From CAZDVQ01 sp964508975 (GTDB lineage Bacteria; Bacteroidota; Bacteroidia; Chitinophagales; Saprospiraceae), in the NCBI GenBank assembly GCA_964508975.1, contig CAZDVQ010000007.1, positions 1 through 64,000 on the forward strand: DNA of 64,000 nucleotides. The letters run 5' to 3'. Below are positions 1 to 8,371 of this stretch, in pieces. Each line of letters opens with the position of its first letter. The stretch's first letter is position 1. Made by a program: the position numbers and the translations under genes. The notes beneath the pieces are model-generated. The model saw nothing but the letters and a program-made list of their open reading frames with translations, searched no databases and was not told the DNA's origin.

Positions 1-191
1 GGGTTGGGGTATATCAAGTAAGCATCTTCCTCGGTGCTTGGCGCGGCCTCCCGCATCTGTATACCCTGCTGCCAGCAAGTCACCTCAACGCGGCAAACCC
101 GGTATTCCAAGTATTTATACGAGCTCTTCGCGAGGTAAATTCCAGAGCCTGCCACCACCGGGCATTGGTCAACGATACATCCTCCTACCAC
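1..191 (-). CDS. Possible 5' part of a gene running off the left edge
   Basis: Read on the minus strand, one frame stays open from a GTG at 191 to the window edge. It gives about 63 codons with a varied composition (for example YLEYRVCRVEVTCW). A TATCTTTG box (213-206) that fits the Bacteroidota -7 consensus lies just upstream. No in-frame ATG precedes it and the only nearby ATG (minus strand, about 180) stops after three codons, so the start is doubtful. No family is recognised. The plus strand also has an open frame here, with less natural composition. It could be noncoding. Confidence 0.25.
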   Translation of the reverse strand, partial: MVGGCIVDQCPVVAGSGIYLAKSSYKYLEYRVCRVEVTCWQQGIQMREAAPSTEEDAYLIYPN

Positions 192-220
192 TACGTTCGT
201 TTGTCCAAAGATAAACAAAG

Positions 221-268
221 ATTGCCAAAAGCTAAATTCGCGAAAACGCTAAAAATCAAAAACGGCTA
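221..268 (+). repeat. AT-rich intergenic phrase repeat, copy A
   Basis: This stretch reads GCTAAATTCGCGAAAACG followed by CTAAAAATCAAAAACG. A close relative occurs at 8262-8330 on the same strand. Neither copy is coding. Both lie beside a GC-rich element (320-446 and 8372-8506), so they look like part of a larger patchwork of intergenic repeats. Confidence 0.5.
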
Positions 269-319
269 AAATTTGCCTTTCACATGAATCATAAAAAATC
301 ACACAAATCATAGTTCAGA

Positions 320-446
320 CAAAAACGGCGCAGCCGTCGCGCCAGCGATGTGGAGCGGTGGCCCGCAGGGCCAGACCGCAACGCGGGCCGAGCGATTAGC
401 GAGCCGCGCAACGTAGCGACGGCGCATCGCGCCGGGGCGCCCAAAA
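320..446 (-). repeat. GC-rich head/tail element 1 (head right)
   Basis: A GC-rich element in AT-rich surroundings. The tail side (left) carries a small hairpin ACGGC-GCA-GCCGT and the variant tail CGCCAGCGATGTGGAG. The head (right) reads GGCGCCCAAAA, the reverse complement of TTTTGGGCGCC. Just outside the head lies AATAAATGATGA-type sequence (447-482), matched in inverse sense outside the head of element 2 (8339-8371). Open frames crossing it are low-complexity Arg/Ala/Gly strings and are not believed. Confidence 0.75.
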
Positions 447-581
447 GGAATAAATGATGAAAAGAGTAAATGATGAAATGACCTTTTATTTTGATACAAG
501 GTGTTTAAGTACAGCCCCTCAAAAACATAAATATTCACAAATCGCTAATCACAAAAAAACACATCCTTTTGTCCTTTCCTG

Positions 582-589
582 TACCTTTG
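582..589 (+). promoter_or_regulatory. -7 box TACCTTTG upstream of the PhoD-like gene
   Basis: Matches the Bacteroidota sigma-ABfr -7 consensus TAnnTTTG and lies 17 bases before the chosen ATG at 607. No convincing -33 TTTG at the usual spacing. Confidence 0.45.
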
Positions 590-606
590 TGCCAAACGCC
601 AAGCCC

Positions 607-1656
607 ATGAAACTGCTTAAACCCCTACTTTTTAGTATTTGCTGTAGCTTTGCCCTAGTGCCTGCAAAAGCCCAGCTGAGCAATATTGCTTTTGGCTCGT
701 GTGGCAGCCAAAACCACCCGCTGCCCATTTTTTACGAAGTGGTGAAACGCCAACCGGAGCTGTTTATTTTTTTGGGCGACAATATTTACGGCGATACCAA
801 GAGCATGGCTACCCTGCGCCGAAAATACAACAAACTGGGCAACAAACCCTCGTTTAAGCACCTGGCCAAGCATGTGCCCATCATCGCGACCTGGGACGAC
901 CATGATTACGGCCAGAACGACGCCGGCAAGGAATATCCCTTTAAAGCACAATCGAAAAAGATTTTCCTCGATTTTTTCAAGGAGCCAAAAAACTCAGCCC
1001 GCTACGACCACGAGGGTATTTACACGGCGTATTATTATACCGAAAACGAGCGCACGGTGCAGGTTATTTTGCTGGACAACCGTACTTTCCGGGATAAACT
1101 AAAGCGCTACAACGGCGAGTTTGACCAAGATAAACGCTATTTCTACAAGCTGGATTATGCCCCGCATACTGATACCACGACTACTTTCTTGGGCGAGGAA
1201 CAATGGGCCTGGCTCGAAGCGGAGCTCCGCAAACCTGCCGACTTGCGCATTATCGGCTCGGGCTCACAATTTGGGATTGAATTTAACGGCTACGAGGCTT
1301 GGGCTAATTTCCCGCACGAGCAAAAACGCATGCTAGAGCTCATCAAGGAAACCCGCGCCGAAGGGGTGGTTTTTATCAGCGGTGATGTGCACTACGCGGA
1401 GTTGTCGAAGTTGGAATACCCGGGCTTATACCCTATTTACGACCTGACGGCCAGTGGTTTATCTTCTACCTGGGGCTTTGCCACGCCCAACGTTAACCGG
1501 ATTGCCGGGCCCGTGATGCAGAATCACTTTGGCCGTATCGGTATCTTGTGGCAACAAGACGATCCTACCATTATGTTCGAGGTTTGGGACGTGGATGGCA
1601 ACAAACCTATCGACAAAACCATCCGGCTAAGCGATTTAAAATTCGAGGGCGAGTAA
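607..1656 (+). CDS. PhoD-like secreted metallophosphatase
   Basis: The protein has 349 aa and starts at ATG 607 with a clear signal peptide (MKLLKPLLFSICCSFALVPA-KAQ). An upstream in-frame ATG at 454 is rejected because it lies in repeat sequence and would bury the signal peptide. The body shows the PhoD-like metallophosphatase pattern: IAFGSCGSQ near the start, FLGDNIYGD (metal-binding Asp/Asn), TWDDHDYGQND, and SGDVHYAEL near the C-terminus. Members of this family are calcium/iron-dependent phosphodiesterases or phosphomonoesterases exported to the periplasm or outside. Export here is predicted from the signal peptide. The substrate cannot be told. It is monocistronic, with a promoter-like box before it and a strong terminator after it. 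Confidence 0.85.
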   Translation: MKLLKPLLFSICCSFALVPAKAQLSNIAFGSCGSQNHPLPIFYEVVKRQPELFIFLGDNIYGDTKSMATLRRKYNKLGNKPSFKHLAKHVPIIATWDDHDYGQNDAGKEYPFKAQSKKIFLDFFKEPKNSARYDHEGIYTAYYYTENERTVQVILLDNRTFRDKLKRYNGEFDQDKRYFYKLDYAPHTDTTTTFLGEEQWAWLEAELRKPADLRIIGSGSQFGIEFNGYEAWANFPHEQKRMLELIKETRAEGVVFISGDVHYAELSKLEYPGLYPIYDLTASGLSSTWGFATPNVNRIAGPVMQNHFGRIGILWQQDDPTIMFEVWDVDGNKPIDKTIRLSDLKFEGE

Positions 1657-1673
1657 AAACAGGCCCAAAAGAA

Positions 1674-1706
1674 AAGGCCAACTCCGAAGCGGAGTTGGCC
1701 TTTTTT
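1674..1706. terminator. Bidirectional intrinsic terminator between convergent genes
   Basis: Inverted repeat AAGGCCAACTCCG / CGGAGTTGGCCTT with loop AAG, followed by six T on the plus strand and preceded by an A-rich stretch that gives a T-run on the minus strand. It separates the phosphatase gene (ends 1656) from the convergent TPR gene (ends 1730). Confidence 0.9.
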
Positions 1707-1729
1707 ATGGCTAAAGTCCAAACATACGC

Positions 1730-3097
1730 TTAAGGCGCAGCACGGATAACGGTTGTTTCTTGAATCCAGCAACCAACCCTAAAGCTAGCACCAGGTTTTA
1801 AACCGCGGGTAAAGATATCCTCGCTGCTCGGCATAAACTTGGTGTACATGCCGATGTATTTATTGGCCTCGGCAGCTACGCCTGGGTCGATGGATTTGGC
1901 TTTGTTCCACATATCGATGGCGGGCCAGGTAACCACTTGGCTATCCCAACCGGTACTACCGTTAGGGTTACAAGCATCGCCGCTAGAGGCGTACATCAAG
2001 CCAATCATGATGTAGGGTTGGCCCCAAGAGGGACGGAGCGAAGCTGCGCTTAAGCAGTGTTGGCGCGCCGTGGCAAAACTACCTGAGCGGTACAACCACT
2101 GGGCAATTTGATAGTGGTACTCGGCTTTTTCGCTGTTGGAAGTGCTTTGCTCAATTTTTTCTTTGAGCAATTGTACCGCACCGTCAGGCGTTTGGGCCAG
2201 GGCACGGATACGAGCTTCCTCGGCTTCTTTGGCGGCAATCTCGGCTTGGCGTTTTTGCTCCTTGGCGATAAACTCCATCATCAGCGAGTCGGTATCGGCA
2301 CAACCGCGGGCTTTCAACTCGTTGTAAACGGCGTTGTACACCTCTGGGTTGTTGGGGTCGGCATCGTAGATGGGGCGGAGTTTTTCTTTGAAGTAGCCGC
2401 AATCCATCAGGGCTTTGTCAGGGCCATGCAAGCGATTTTTAATCCACTCGTACGATTGCTCGTAATAGGGCTTGTAGGTAGGGTCGCCTTTCGCAATGTT
2501 GAACTTGCAGGCGCTCAACACACCTTTTACCAAGGTTGCGGTGAGGGCGGTATCCAGTTGGCCAGCCTCGAACAAGTCGAGCGCGATAGCGGTTGCCGGC
2601 GAGAGGATAAAGTAAGAGGTTTTATCGCCTGATTTACCGATGGCCTTGTTGAAAGATTCGAAGGTAGCCTTACGGTCGTAACCAAAGTTATACATGTACC
2701 AGGCTTTGTAGGCCAGTTGATAGTCGTTCAAGCTACCTTGGCATTTTTCCATCTGGTTGTACAAGCTAACGATGTTGCTGGTGTAAGCTACACGTTTGGC
2801 GCTATCGGTTTCGGTTTCCATGAATTTGGCATAAATGGCTATACCATCCTCAAAGTGGCGCGTTGGGGCTTCTTTGGGGGCTTTCACGTATTCAAAAACA
2901 ATCGACCAGTTTTCAAAGGCTTTAGCGTAGTTGCCTTGTTTAAGGTCGTCGCGGTAGATAACGTGGTACTTCTTGGCCGTTTCGGCACCTTTAGGAAAAG
3001 CTTCCCAGGATTCGCATTGGGCATTCGACAGAAAAGGACTCAGCAAGGCTACGCTGAGGTAAACTGCTTTTTTGAGGTTTTCAAATGTTCTTTTCAT
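1730..3097 (-). CDS. Secreted TPR-repeat protein
   Basis: A 455 aa protein with a signal peptide (AVYLSVALLSPFLSNAQ). The N-terminal half has TPR-like helices (GNYAKAFENWSIVFEYVKAP), a charged Lys/Glu/Ala-rich helix follows around residues 275-300, and further TPR units (SGSFATARQHCLSAASLRPSWGQPYIMIG) follow. The likely role is as a periplasmic or outer-membrane protein-interaction scaffold. It is the last gene of a minus-strand run that starts with the AhpD-like gene and coaX. In many Bacteroidota coaX is followed by a beta-barrel gene and a TPR gene, which is the order here. The exact function is unknown. Confidence 0.7.
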   Translation of the reverse strand: MKRTFENLKKAVYLSVALLSPFLSNAQCESWEAFPKGAETAKKYHVIYRDDLKQGNYAKAFENWSIVFEYVKAPKEAPTRHFEDGIAIYAKFMETETDSAKRVAYTSNIVSLYNQMEKCQGSLNDYQLAYKAWYMYNFGYDRKATFESFNKAIGKSGDKTSYFILSPATAIALDLFEAGQLDTALTATLVKGVLSACKFNIAKGDPTYKPYYEQSYEWIKNRLHGPDKALMDCGYFKEKLRPIYDADPNNPEVYNAVYNELKARGCADTDSLMMEFIAKEQKRQAEIAAKEAEEARIRALAQTPDGAVQLLKEKIEQSTSNSEKAEYHYQIAQWLYRSGSFATARQHCLSAASLRPSWGQPYIMIGLMYASSGDACNPNGSTGWDSQVVTWPAIDMWNKAKSIDPGVAAEANKYIGMYTKFMPSSEDIFTRGLKPGASFRVGCWIQETTVIRAAP

Positions 3098-3123
3098 GAT
3101 GCAAGGGTTTTTAAACTGGTGTA

Positions 3124-4485
3124 CTATCTTAATTTAGGTCGTACAAACCACCCGGTATCGTTCAAGGTAAATCCAGCGGTAATGCGGAAGTATGTTTCCC
3201 TGATGAGTTTCGAGTGACCAAGCTGTCCAATTTCAACCCCAAGGTTTACAAAAGATGGCTTGGCTTTTTGTATGATTGGTAATCCTAAGCCAAAGGCCAT
3301 GCCATATTTAGTCAACTGGTATGTTTCGCCCGCTGCGCTTTCCACTAAACGGGGGTCTTGGTTGTAGAAAACACCCAAGCGGTAGTTCACGCGTTTCATG
3401 TAGTTTTTCATCTCGTCGAACTGAGGTGTCCATTCCATACCGGCAGATACACTCAAGGTGTTGGCAGTCTCGGCAGAGTATTGGCTCCATTGGCTATACT
3501 CTACATTCAAACCGAAGTTGTAATTGTAGCTACGGCTAAAGTTAAGGCCAAAGCCAAAGGTTGCGGGCAAGGTGGTCTTGGTTTTCACCTCGGTAGCCGA
3601 CTGGATGGTATCTAAGCCCAAGTACAGGTTGATGCGCTCAAACTGCCTGTTTTGCAGGTTATTGATTTTATGGGCACTATGACCATAAGCACCGATGGTA
3701 AGCCTACGGTTAGGGCGTTTATTAAATGACATGGGGTCTTCGCCTTCTTTTTTCTTGTCGAACACGAAAGTATGTTGCACACCTGCATTCCACACGAAGC
3801 CCTTCAGGTTTTCAGATTCTTTCAAACGAGAATAGTATGCGTTCGACAAAGAAGCATCGTCGAACTCTAAAAGGGTGTTCCTGTTGGAGCGACCAAAGTA
3901 GTAACCAAGGGTTAATCCAAACGAGGTATTCTTGTATGATACCCCATTGGACCAGGATAGCTGGTGAAAATTCCCCGAGCCGTAGTAGCTGGTGGTTGTT
4001 TGACCAATGGCGCTATCGGTATTTACTTGTTGAACGTTGTATGCAATGCGCGATTGTGGCTGTACGCCAAAAGCCATACCCCATTGGACAGGGTTTACTT
4101 TCAACAAGGTATCGCTGCTAGCGCCTTCCCAGTGACGGGTTACAGGTGCACCGATGAGCAAGTAACCCAGGTTGCCTGCGTGTGATTGGCCTGTAGCACC
4201 CGATTCGTTATCTTTGACATAGGCTGCGTCGTAAAATCCACCTACTTCGAAAGAGGTAAAACGCAATGCCGACAAAGATGCCGGGTTGTTCATGTTCAAG
4301 TGGTAGTATGAACGATAGCCGCCGAAAGGGCTACCCATGTGTTGCAGTGCTGCAACGCCCTGTGGATAGGGGCTGCCTAATCCAAGGCGGGTGTAAGGAG
4401 AGTTACCATTTTTGGTAGTTTGGGCTTGCGCCATGCTGCAAGTAAGCAAAATAGCCAAAAGGCTGCTAATTCGTAATATTGACAT
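3124..4485 (-). CDS. Outer-membrane beta-barrel protein, PorV/FadL-like
   Basis: 453 aa with a clean signal peptide (LLAILLTCSMAQAQ). It contains NMNNPASLSALRFTSFEVG, resembling the N-terminal NPA-type plug motif of FadL/PorV-like barrels, followed by many alternating aromatic/polar strands (FGLTLGYYFGRSNR, FGLNVEYSQWSQYS) and a C-terminal strand region. The ATG at 4485 lies 20 bases inside the end of coaX in another frame, so the two are translationally linked. Such barrels act as transporters or T9SS-associated carriers, but the substrate cannot be told from sequence. Confidence 0.7.
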   Translation of the reverse strand: MSILRISSLLAILLTCSMAQAQTTKNGNSPYTRLGLGSPYPQGVAALQHMGSPFGGYRSYYHLNMNNPASLSALRFTSFEVGGFYDAAYVKDNESGATGQSHAGNLGYLLIGAPVTRHWEGASSDTLLKVNPVQWGMAFGVQPQSRIAYNVQQVNTDSAIGQTTTSYYGSGNFHQLSWSNGVSYKNTSFGLTLGYYFGRSNRNTLLEFDDASLSNAYYSRLKESENLKGFVWNAGVQHTFVFDKKKEGEDPMSFNKRPNRRLTIGAYGHSAHKINNLQNRQFERINLYLGLDTIQSATEVKTKTTLPATFGFGLNFSRSYNYNFGLNVEYSQWSQYSAETANTLSVSAGMEWTPQFDEMKNYMKRVNYRLGVFYNQDPRLVESAAGETYQLTKYGMAFGLGLPIIQKAKPSFVNLGVEIGQLGHSKLIRETYFRITAGFTLNDTGWFVRPKLR

Positions 4486-5206
4486 TGAAGGTCAGGATTT
4501 TAAAAAGTCCAACTAGGACTAAATTTGGGACTGCAAATATCTGTTTTTTAGTTTGGCTGAGCAATAATTCTGCATCACCGCCAGCAATTAGTATCGTTAT
4601 TGGGCCAAAGCGAGCCTCGTAGGCGGCCATAAAGCCTTCCATCTCTTTACATGCGGCAAACTGTACCCCGGTCAAAATGGCTTCCTCGGTAGTTTTACCG
4701 ATAAAATCATGCACGGTACCCGGTTCTACCAAAGGCAGTTTAGCTGTAAATTGATTTAAAGCCTTGTAGCGCATTCTAATGCCGGGTGTAATGCTGCCGC
4801 CTTGGTAAACGCCCGATTGGTCTACAAAATCGTACGTGATACAGGTCCCAGCATTCACCACCAGGCAAGCCTGGTCGGGAAACATAGCACGGGCGCCACA
4901 GGCCACTGCAAGCCTATCTTTCCCTAAAGTTTCGGGCGTTTTGTAAGCATTGCCTAACGGGATAGGCGTTTGCGTTCCTAAAACGATGAAAGCTGCACCA
5001 AAGGTTTGCTGCAAATAAGCATGCAAGTCTGGCATTTCATGACCAACGCTCGACAGGATAACTGCACGAGGGGCAAACTCCAACTGTAGTGCTTTTACAT
5101 GTTCCAGCAGCTCATCGGTACATACCAAGTGGCGTTGTTGTTGGCCTTGAGGGTCAAAAACGGCCAATTTAGTACGGGTATTCCCGATGTCGATGCAGAG
5201 GTACAT
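4466..5206 (-). CDS. coaX: Type III pantothenate kinase
   Basis: 246 aa, the usual CoaX length. It starts at the ATG giving MYLCIDIGNTRTK; a longer in-frame reading is rejected because it overlaps the preceding gene and lacks family similarity. Visible motifs are DIGNTRTK (phosphate loop with the key Asp6), LGKDRLAVACGA, VVNAGTCITYDFVD and GGSITPGIRMRYKAL, all typical of CoaX. It makes 4'-phosphopantothenate from pantothenate, the first step to CoA, and needs a monovalent cation in characterised members. The stop codon of the upstream AhpD-like gene is one base before this start; the end overlaps the beta-barrel gene. Confidence 0.95.
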   Translation of the reverse strand: MYLCIDIGNTRTKLAVFDPQGQQQRHLVCTDELLEHVKALQLEFAPRAVILSSVGHEMPDLHAYLQQTFGAAFIVLGTQTPIPLGNAYKTPETLGKDRLAVACGARAMFPDQACLVVNAGTCITYDFVDQSGVYQGGSITPGIRMRYKALNQFTAKLPLVEPGTVHDFIGKTTEEAILTGVQFAACKEMEGFMAAYEARFGPITILIAGGDAELLLSQTKKQIFAVPNLVLVGLFKILTFNVNITN

Positions 5207-5207
5207 G

Positions 5208-5552
5208 TTAGGCTTGGTGCAGTGCTTCCCAGTATTCAACGGCACGGCGGGTATGTGGTATACAAATCGAACCACCTACCAAGTTGGCAATAGCTAGAAT
5301 TTCGAAAATCTCGTCGGTCGTTACGCCTTGTTCATAGCATTTGCCCAAGTGATAGGCAATACAATCATCACAACGCAATACCATCGAGGCTACTAAACCG
5401 AGCATCTCTTTGGTGCGCGATGGTATGGCTCCATCCTCGTATGCATTGGTATCGAGGTTGAAAAAACGGTTCAACACCTTATTTTTTTGACCCAATATTT
5501 TCTCGTTCATCTCTGAACGGTATGAATTAAAGGCTTCTACTTTCGGATGCAT
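5208..5552 (-). CDS. Carboxymuconolactone decarboxylase/AhpD-like protein
   Basis: 114 aa. The centre reads GLVASMVLRCDDCIAYHLGKCYEQG, with a CxxC pair (CDDC) and a following His three residues on, the signature of the AhpD-like core in the carboxymuconolactone decarboxylase family. Members with CxxC are usually disulfide reductases or peroxidase partners rather than true decarboxylases. It is the first gene of the coaX run, with one base between its stop and the coaX ATG, so the two are co-translated. A link with CoA metabolism is only positional. Confidence 0.8.
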   Translation of the reverse strand: MHPKVEAFNSYRSEMNEKILGQKNKVLNRFFNLDTNAYEDGAIPSRTKEMLGLVASMVLRCDDCIAYHLGKCYEQGVTTDEIFEILAIANLVGGSICIPHTRRAVEYWEALHQA

Positions 5553-5557
5553 CTTTT

Positions 5558-5600
5558 GGAGTTAGAAGTTAGGAGTTAGGAGTTGGAAGCCGGGAGTTAA
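5558..5600 (+). repeat. GAGTTAG-type short direct repeats
   Basis: Five imperfect units of (G)GAGTTAGAA / GGAGTTAG / GGAGTTGG follow one another upstream of the AhpD-like gene. A related stretch with GAGTTGATAG and GGAGTTGATTG lies at 39738-39800. Both are noncoding. Confidence 0.5.
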
Positions 5601-5670
5601 ATCTATCAACGCTGAACCACCAACAATAAACTCCTCAAACCAAACGGGGTGAATATACAATGGGTTGGAA

Positions 5671-6237
5671 TTATACGCTTTGGTTTTCGCGGAACCACTC
5701 TTGGCTGGTCCGGGCGCTACGTTCTGGGCCGCGCATTTGACTAGCAATGCGTTTTCTGGCCCGTTCTACCGATTTATCAATCATGCTGTGTTGAATGCTT
5801 TCTTCGTCTTTCATCCCTAGGGTATCCAGTATATCCAGGATGCGTTCAGAGCCAAAGCTGCGGTAAACGTCCTCGTCGAGCGAGGCATACACGTAAATTT
5901 TGGCAACACCAGCACGGTATAGCACATTGATAAGCTGCATCTCCTTGTCGAACAGCGGGGAAGTCTCGGCAATGAATACCACCTCGCCGGTCATGCTGCC
6001 CGGGTTTAGCAGGTAACGATCGGCTAGGTCGACCCGAACCGAAGCGCTGTTGGGTGCTTGCTTCAACGCCTCGTATAGGTCTTCAAACCAGGCCAATACC
6101 GTCACATTGCTGTGCTTTGAAGCCTCGGCAAAAATGCCGGCCAACTTGGCGTTTTGGCTTTTCCAGTAGCAGCGGTCGGGGTCTTGCCCATAGCGTTCGG
6201 GCTTGGAGAACAAGGCCGAGAATAATTTGCGCAACAT
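5671..6237 (-). CDS. Conserved-looking protein of unknown function
   Basis: 188 aa, no signal peptide or membrane segment. The middle reads like an alpha/beta fold (NVTVLAWFEDLYEAL, EVVFIAETSPLFDKEMQLINVLYRAG, KIYVYASLDEDVYRSF), with a charged Arg-rich C-terminus. I do not recognise the family. Its start lies 3 bases after the stop of the YjgR-like ATPase gene, so the two very probably form an operon and may act together. Codon use looks native. Confidence 0.6.
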   Translation of the reverse strand: MLRKLFSALFSKPERYGQDPDRCYWKSQNAKLAGIFAEASKHSNVTVLAWFEDLYEALKQAPNSASVRVDLADRYLLNPGSMTGEVVFIAETSPLFDKEMQLINVLYRAGVAKIYVYASLDEDVYRSFGSERILDILDTLGMKDEESIQHSMIDKSVERARKRIASQMRGPERSARTSQEWFRENQSV

Positions 6238-6240
6238 AGG

Positions 6241-7839
6241 CTAGAACCAAGATTTTTTGCGGGTTGATTTACCTTGGCTCTTACCGCCAAGACCTAGCAC
6301 ACCCAGCAAACCACGCGATAACTCACGGGCAACCGTGTTGAGCACCGATTTTGCGGCACTACTTTTCATCACGGTTTCTACCACAGATTTGGTTTGCGGT
6401 GCCTGACGGCTACGGCCTGTTTCAACGCTCGCTGCTTTTTCTTGCTGTTTTTGCATTTCGGCGCGTTGTTTCTCGGCTTGGGCAGCATCTATTTTAGCGC
6501 TCAAAATCTCGTAGGCGCTTTCTTCGTCGATGGTTTGGTTGTACTTGCGCACCAATTTCGATTTGCCTACGAGGCTGTCAATTTCCATGTCCGATAGCAC
6601 ATCCATACGCGATTGCGGTGCGCGCAACATGGTGTGTACCAATGGTGTTGGCACACCTTTTTGGCTCAAGGCCGTTACAAATGCCTCACCGATACCCAGT
6701 TGGGTAATTACCTCGGCGGTATCGTAATAGTCGGTGAGTGGGTAGTTCTGGGCAGCCAACTTGATGGCCTGACGGTCTTTGGCTGTGAAAGCACGCAAGG
6801 CGTGTTGCACTTTCAAACCAAGTTGACCGAGGATATCTTCTGGAATATCGGCAGGGTTCTGCGTACAGAAGAAAATACCAATGCCTTTAGAACGGATGAG
6901 TTTAATGATGGCTTCCAACTGGTCGAGTAAGGCGTTTGAGGCTTCTTCAAATACCAAGTGGGCTTCATCGATAAAGATAACCAGCTTGGGTGCGTCAACG
7001 TCGCCTGCTTCAGGGAAGGTAGCGTAAATCTCGGCCAAGAGGCTCAACATGAAGGTTGAGAACAGCTTGGGCTTGTCCTGGATATCGGTCAAGCGCAAGA
7101 TAGAGATGATGCCTTTTCCGGTATCAGGGTCGATACGGCAGAGGTCTTCTACCTCGAATGAAGGCTCACCGAAGAAAATATCGGCACCTTGTTGTTCGAG
7201 TTCCAACACCTTGCGGATGATGGTTCCAACCGAGGCAGAAGAAATAGCGCCGTATTCTTTGGCTACTTCTTCCTTGCCTTCTTCTGAAATATATTGTAGG
7301 GCTTTTTTAAAGTCTTTCAAGTCGAGTAGCGGCAAATCGTTGTCGTCGCAGTATTTAAACACCACGGCCACTACCCCACCCTGCGTGTCGTTCAGACCCA
7401 AGATCTTAGTAAAAAGTACTGGCCCGAATTCCGTCACGGTAGCGCGTAGGCGTACACCTTTCTCGGCAGATAGCGACAACAGCTCCACGGGGAAACCCTC
7501 GTTGCTGTAGGGCAAGCCAATTTTTTGGTGGCGTTCTTCAATTTTAGGGTTAGGGTTACCGGGCACGGCCACGCCGCTCAAGTCACCCTTGATATCCATG
7601 AGCAACACGGGTACCGAGTTGGCCGAGAGCTGCTCGGCAATCACCTGTAAGGTCTTTGTTTTACCTGTACCGGTTGCCCCGGCAATCAAACCGTGGCGGT
7701 TCATCATGCGGAGCGGTATTTTAACCTGGGTGCCTGGAATAGTCTCGCCTTCAAACACGGCGCCACCCAACACCAAACTCTCGCCTTCGAAGTTGTAACC
7801 TTCGTTTATCTTGCTAATAAAATCATCGCGCTTCGCCAT
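6241..7839 (-). CDS. HerA/FtsK-like ATPase, DUF853 (YjgR type)
   Basis: 532 aa. The Walker A motif GATGTGKT is at residues 54-61 (Lys60), Walker B LVIFIDEAHLVFEE around residue 290, and FFCTQNPADIPEDILGQLG after it, which together are the pattern of DUF853 proteins such as E. coli YjgR, part of the HerA/FtsK P-loop superfamily. The C-terminal 80 residues form a charged coiled-coil-like linker (KIDAAQAEKQRAEMQKQQEK) and a Gly/Ser tail. Members are predicted ring ATPases that move along DNA or move protein; the true role of YjgR proteins is not settled. It is followed 3 bases later by an unknown 188 aa gene. Confidence 0.85.
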   Translation of the reverse strand: MAKRDDFISKINEGYNFEGESLVLGGAVFEGETIPGTQVKIPLRMMNRHGLIAGATGTGKTKTLQVIAEQLSANSVPVLLMDIKGDLSGVAVPGNPNPKIEERHQKIGLPYSNEGFPVELLSLSAEKGVRLRATVTEFGPVLFTKILGLNDTQGGVVAVVFKYCDDNDLPLLDLKDFKKALQYISEEGKEEVAKEYGAISSASVGTIIRKVLELEQQGADIFFGEPSFEVEDLCRIDPDTGKGIISILRLTDIQDKPKLFSTFMLSLLAEIYATFPEAGDVDAPKLVIFIDEAHLVFEEASNALLDQLEAIIKLIRSKGIGIFFCTQNPADIPEDILGQLGLKVQHALRAFTAKDRQAIKLAAQNYPLTDYYDTAEVITQLGIGEAFVTALSQKGVPTPLVHTMLRAPQSRMDVLSDMEIDSLVGKSKLVRKYNQTIDEESAYEILSAKIDAAQAEKQRAEMQKQQEKAASVETGRSRQAPQTKSVVETVMKSSAAKSVLNTVARELSRGLLGVLGLGGKSQGKSTRKKSWF

Positions 7840-7923
7840 AACTATTTCGTTTCTTTTTGATTGAAGCTGTAAAAATAGTCAAAAGCAATGGTAAGCACAT
7901 AAAAAGTGCCCCAAATTTGCAAA

Positions 7924-8214
7924 TTAGCGCTCGTTGGGCGGTATGTCTTGGAGCAATGCCTGCCTGATGGCAAAGCTGTCGAGCGCCACGGGCTTAAACA
8001 CTTTATCGGCCCTGGGCGGGTATTTTTCAAACTGTGTATGTGGCCTAACGGGTCTTTTTTCAAAGCCACCGCCACAGTTGGGGCAAACATTGTGGAGTAC
8101 CGCTTGCACGCAATCGCTACAAAAAGTACACTCGTAACTGCAAATCATGGCCTCGGTAGTATTGCCGGGCAGGGCTTTGTCGCAGTGTTCGCAGGATAGT
8201 CGTATTTCAAGCAT
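7924..8214 (-). CDS. DUF1272 zinc-ribbon-like protein
   Basis: 96 aa with the conserved DUF1272 pattern: MLEIRLSCEHCDKALP, then ICSYECTFCSDCVQ and CPNCGGGF. Eight Cys are arranged as CxxC-type pairs, fitting two small zinc-binding knuckles. The usual family length is 60-100 aa. Function unknown; DNA or RNA contact is only a guess. It is a single gene with an 84-base gap to the ATPase gene downstream. Confidence 0.8.
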   Translation of the reverse strand: MLEIRLSCEHCDKALPGNTTEAMICSYECTFCSDCVQAVLHNVCPNCGGGFEKRPVRPHTQFEKYPPRADKVFKPVALDSFAIRQALLQDIPPNER

Positions 8215-8261
8215 GCTTCTGTGTTTTGCTAAGAGGGGGTAAAATTAGGGGAATTTGCGAA

Positions 8262-8330
8262 AGGCTGTTTTAGCTAAAGATTGCGAAAGGCTAATTTAGC
8301 GAAAACGCAAAAATTCAAAAAACGCTAAAA
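8262..8330 (+). repeat. AT-rich intergenic phrase repeat, copy B
   Basis: Contains GCGAAAGGCT twice (with a variant GCTAAAG between them) and then GCGAAAACGCAAAAATTC and AACGCTAAAAACC, clearly related to copy A at 221-268. Directly after it (8339-8371) comes TTCATCATTTACTCATTTTA and ATCATTTATTC, related to 447-482. The gap 8215-8620 otherwise holds element 2 and a run of ACC-rich short repeats. Confidence 0.5.
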
Positions 8331-8371
8331 ACCGCAATCAATTCATCATTTACTCATTTTATCATTTATTC

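Noticed and set aside
454..606. Longer N-terminus for the PhoD-like gene
   Set aside because: It would place 51 residues of repeat-derived sequence before an evident signal peptide that begins at ATG 607.
2108..2632. 174-codon plus-strand frame within the TPR gene
   Set aside because: Low-complexity shadow frame opposite a real gene with signal peptide and TPR repeats.
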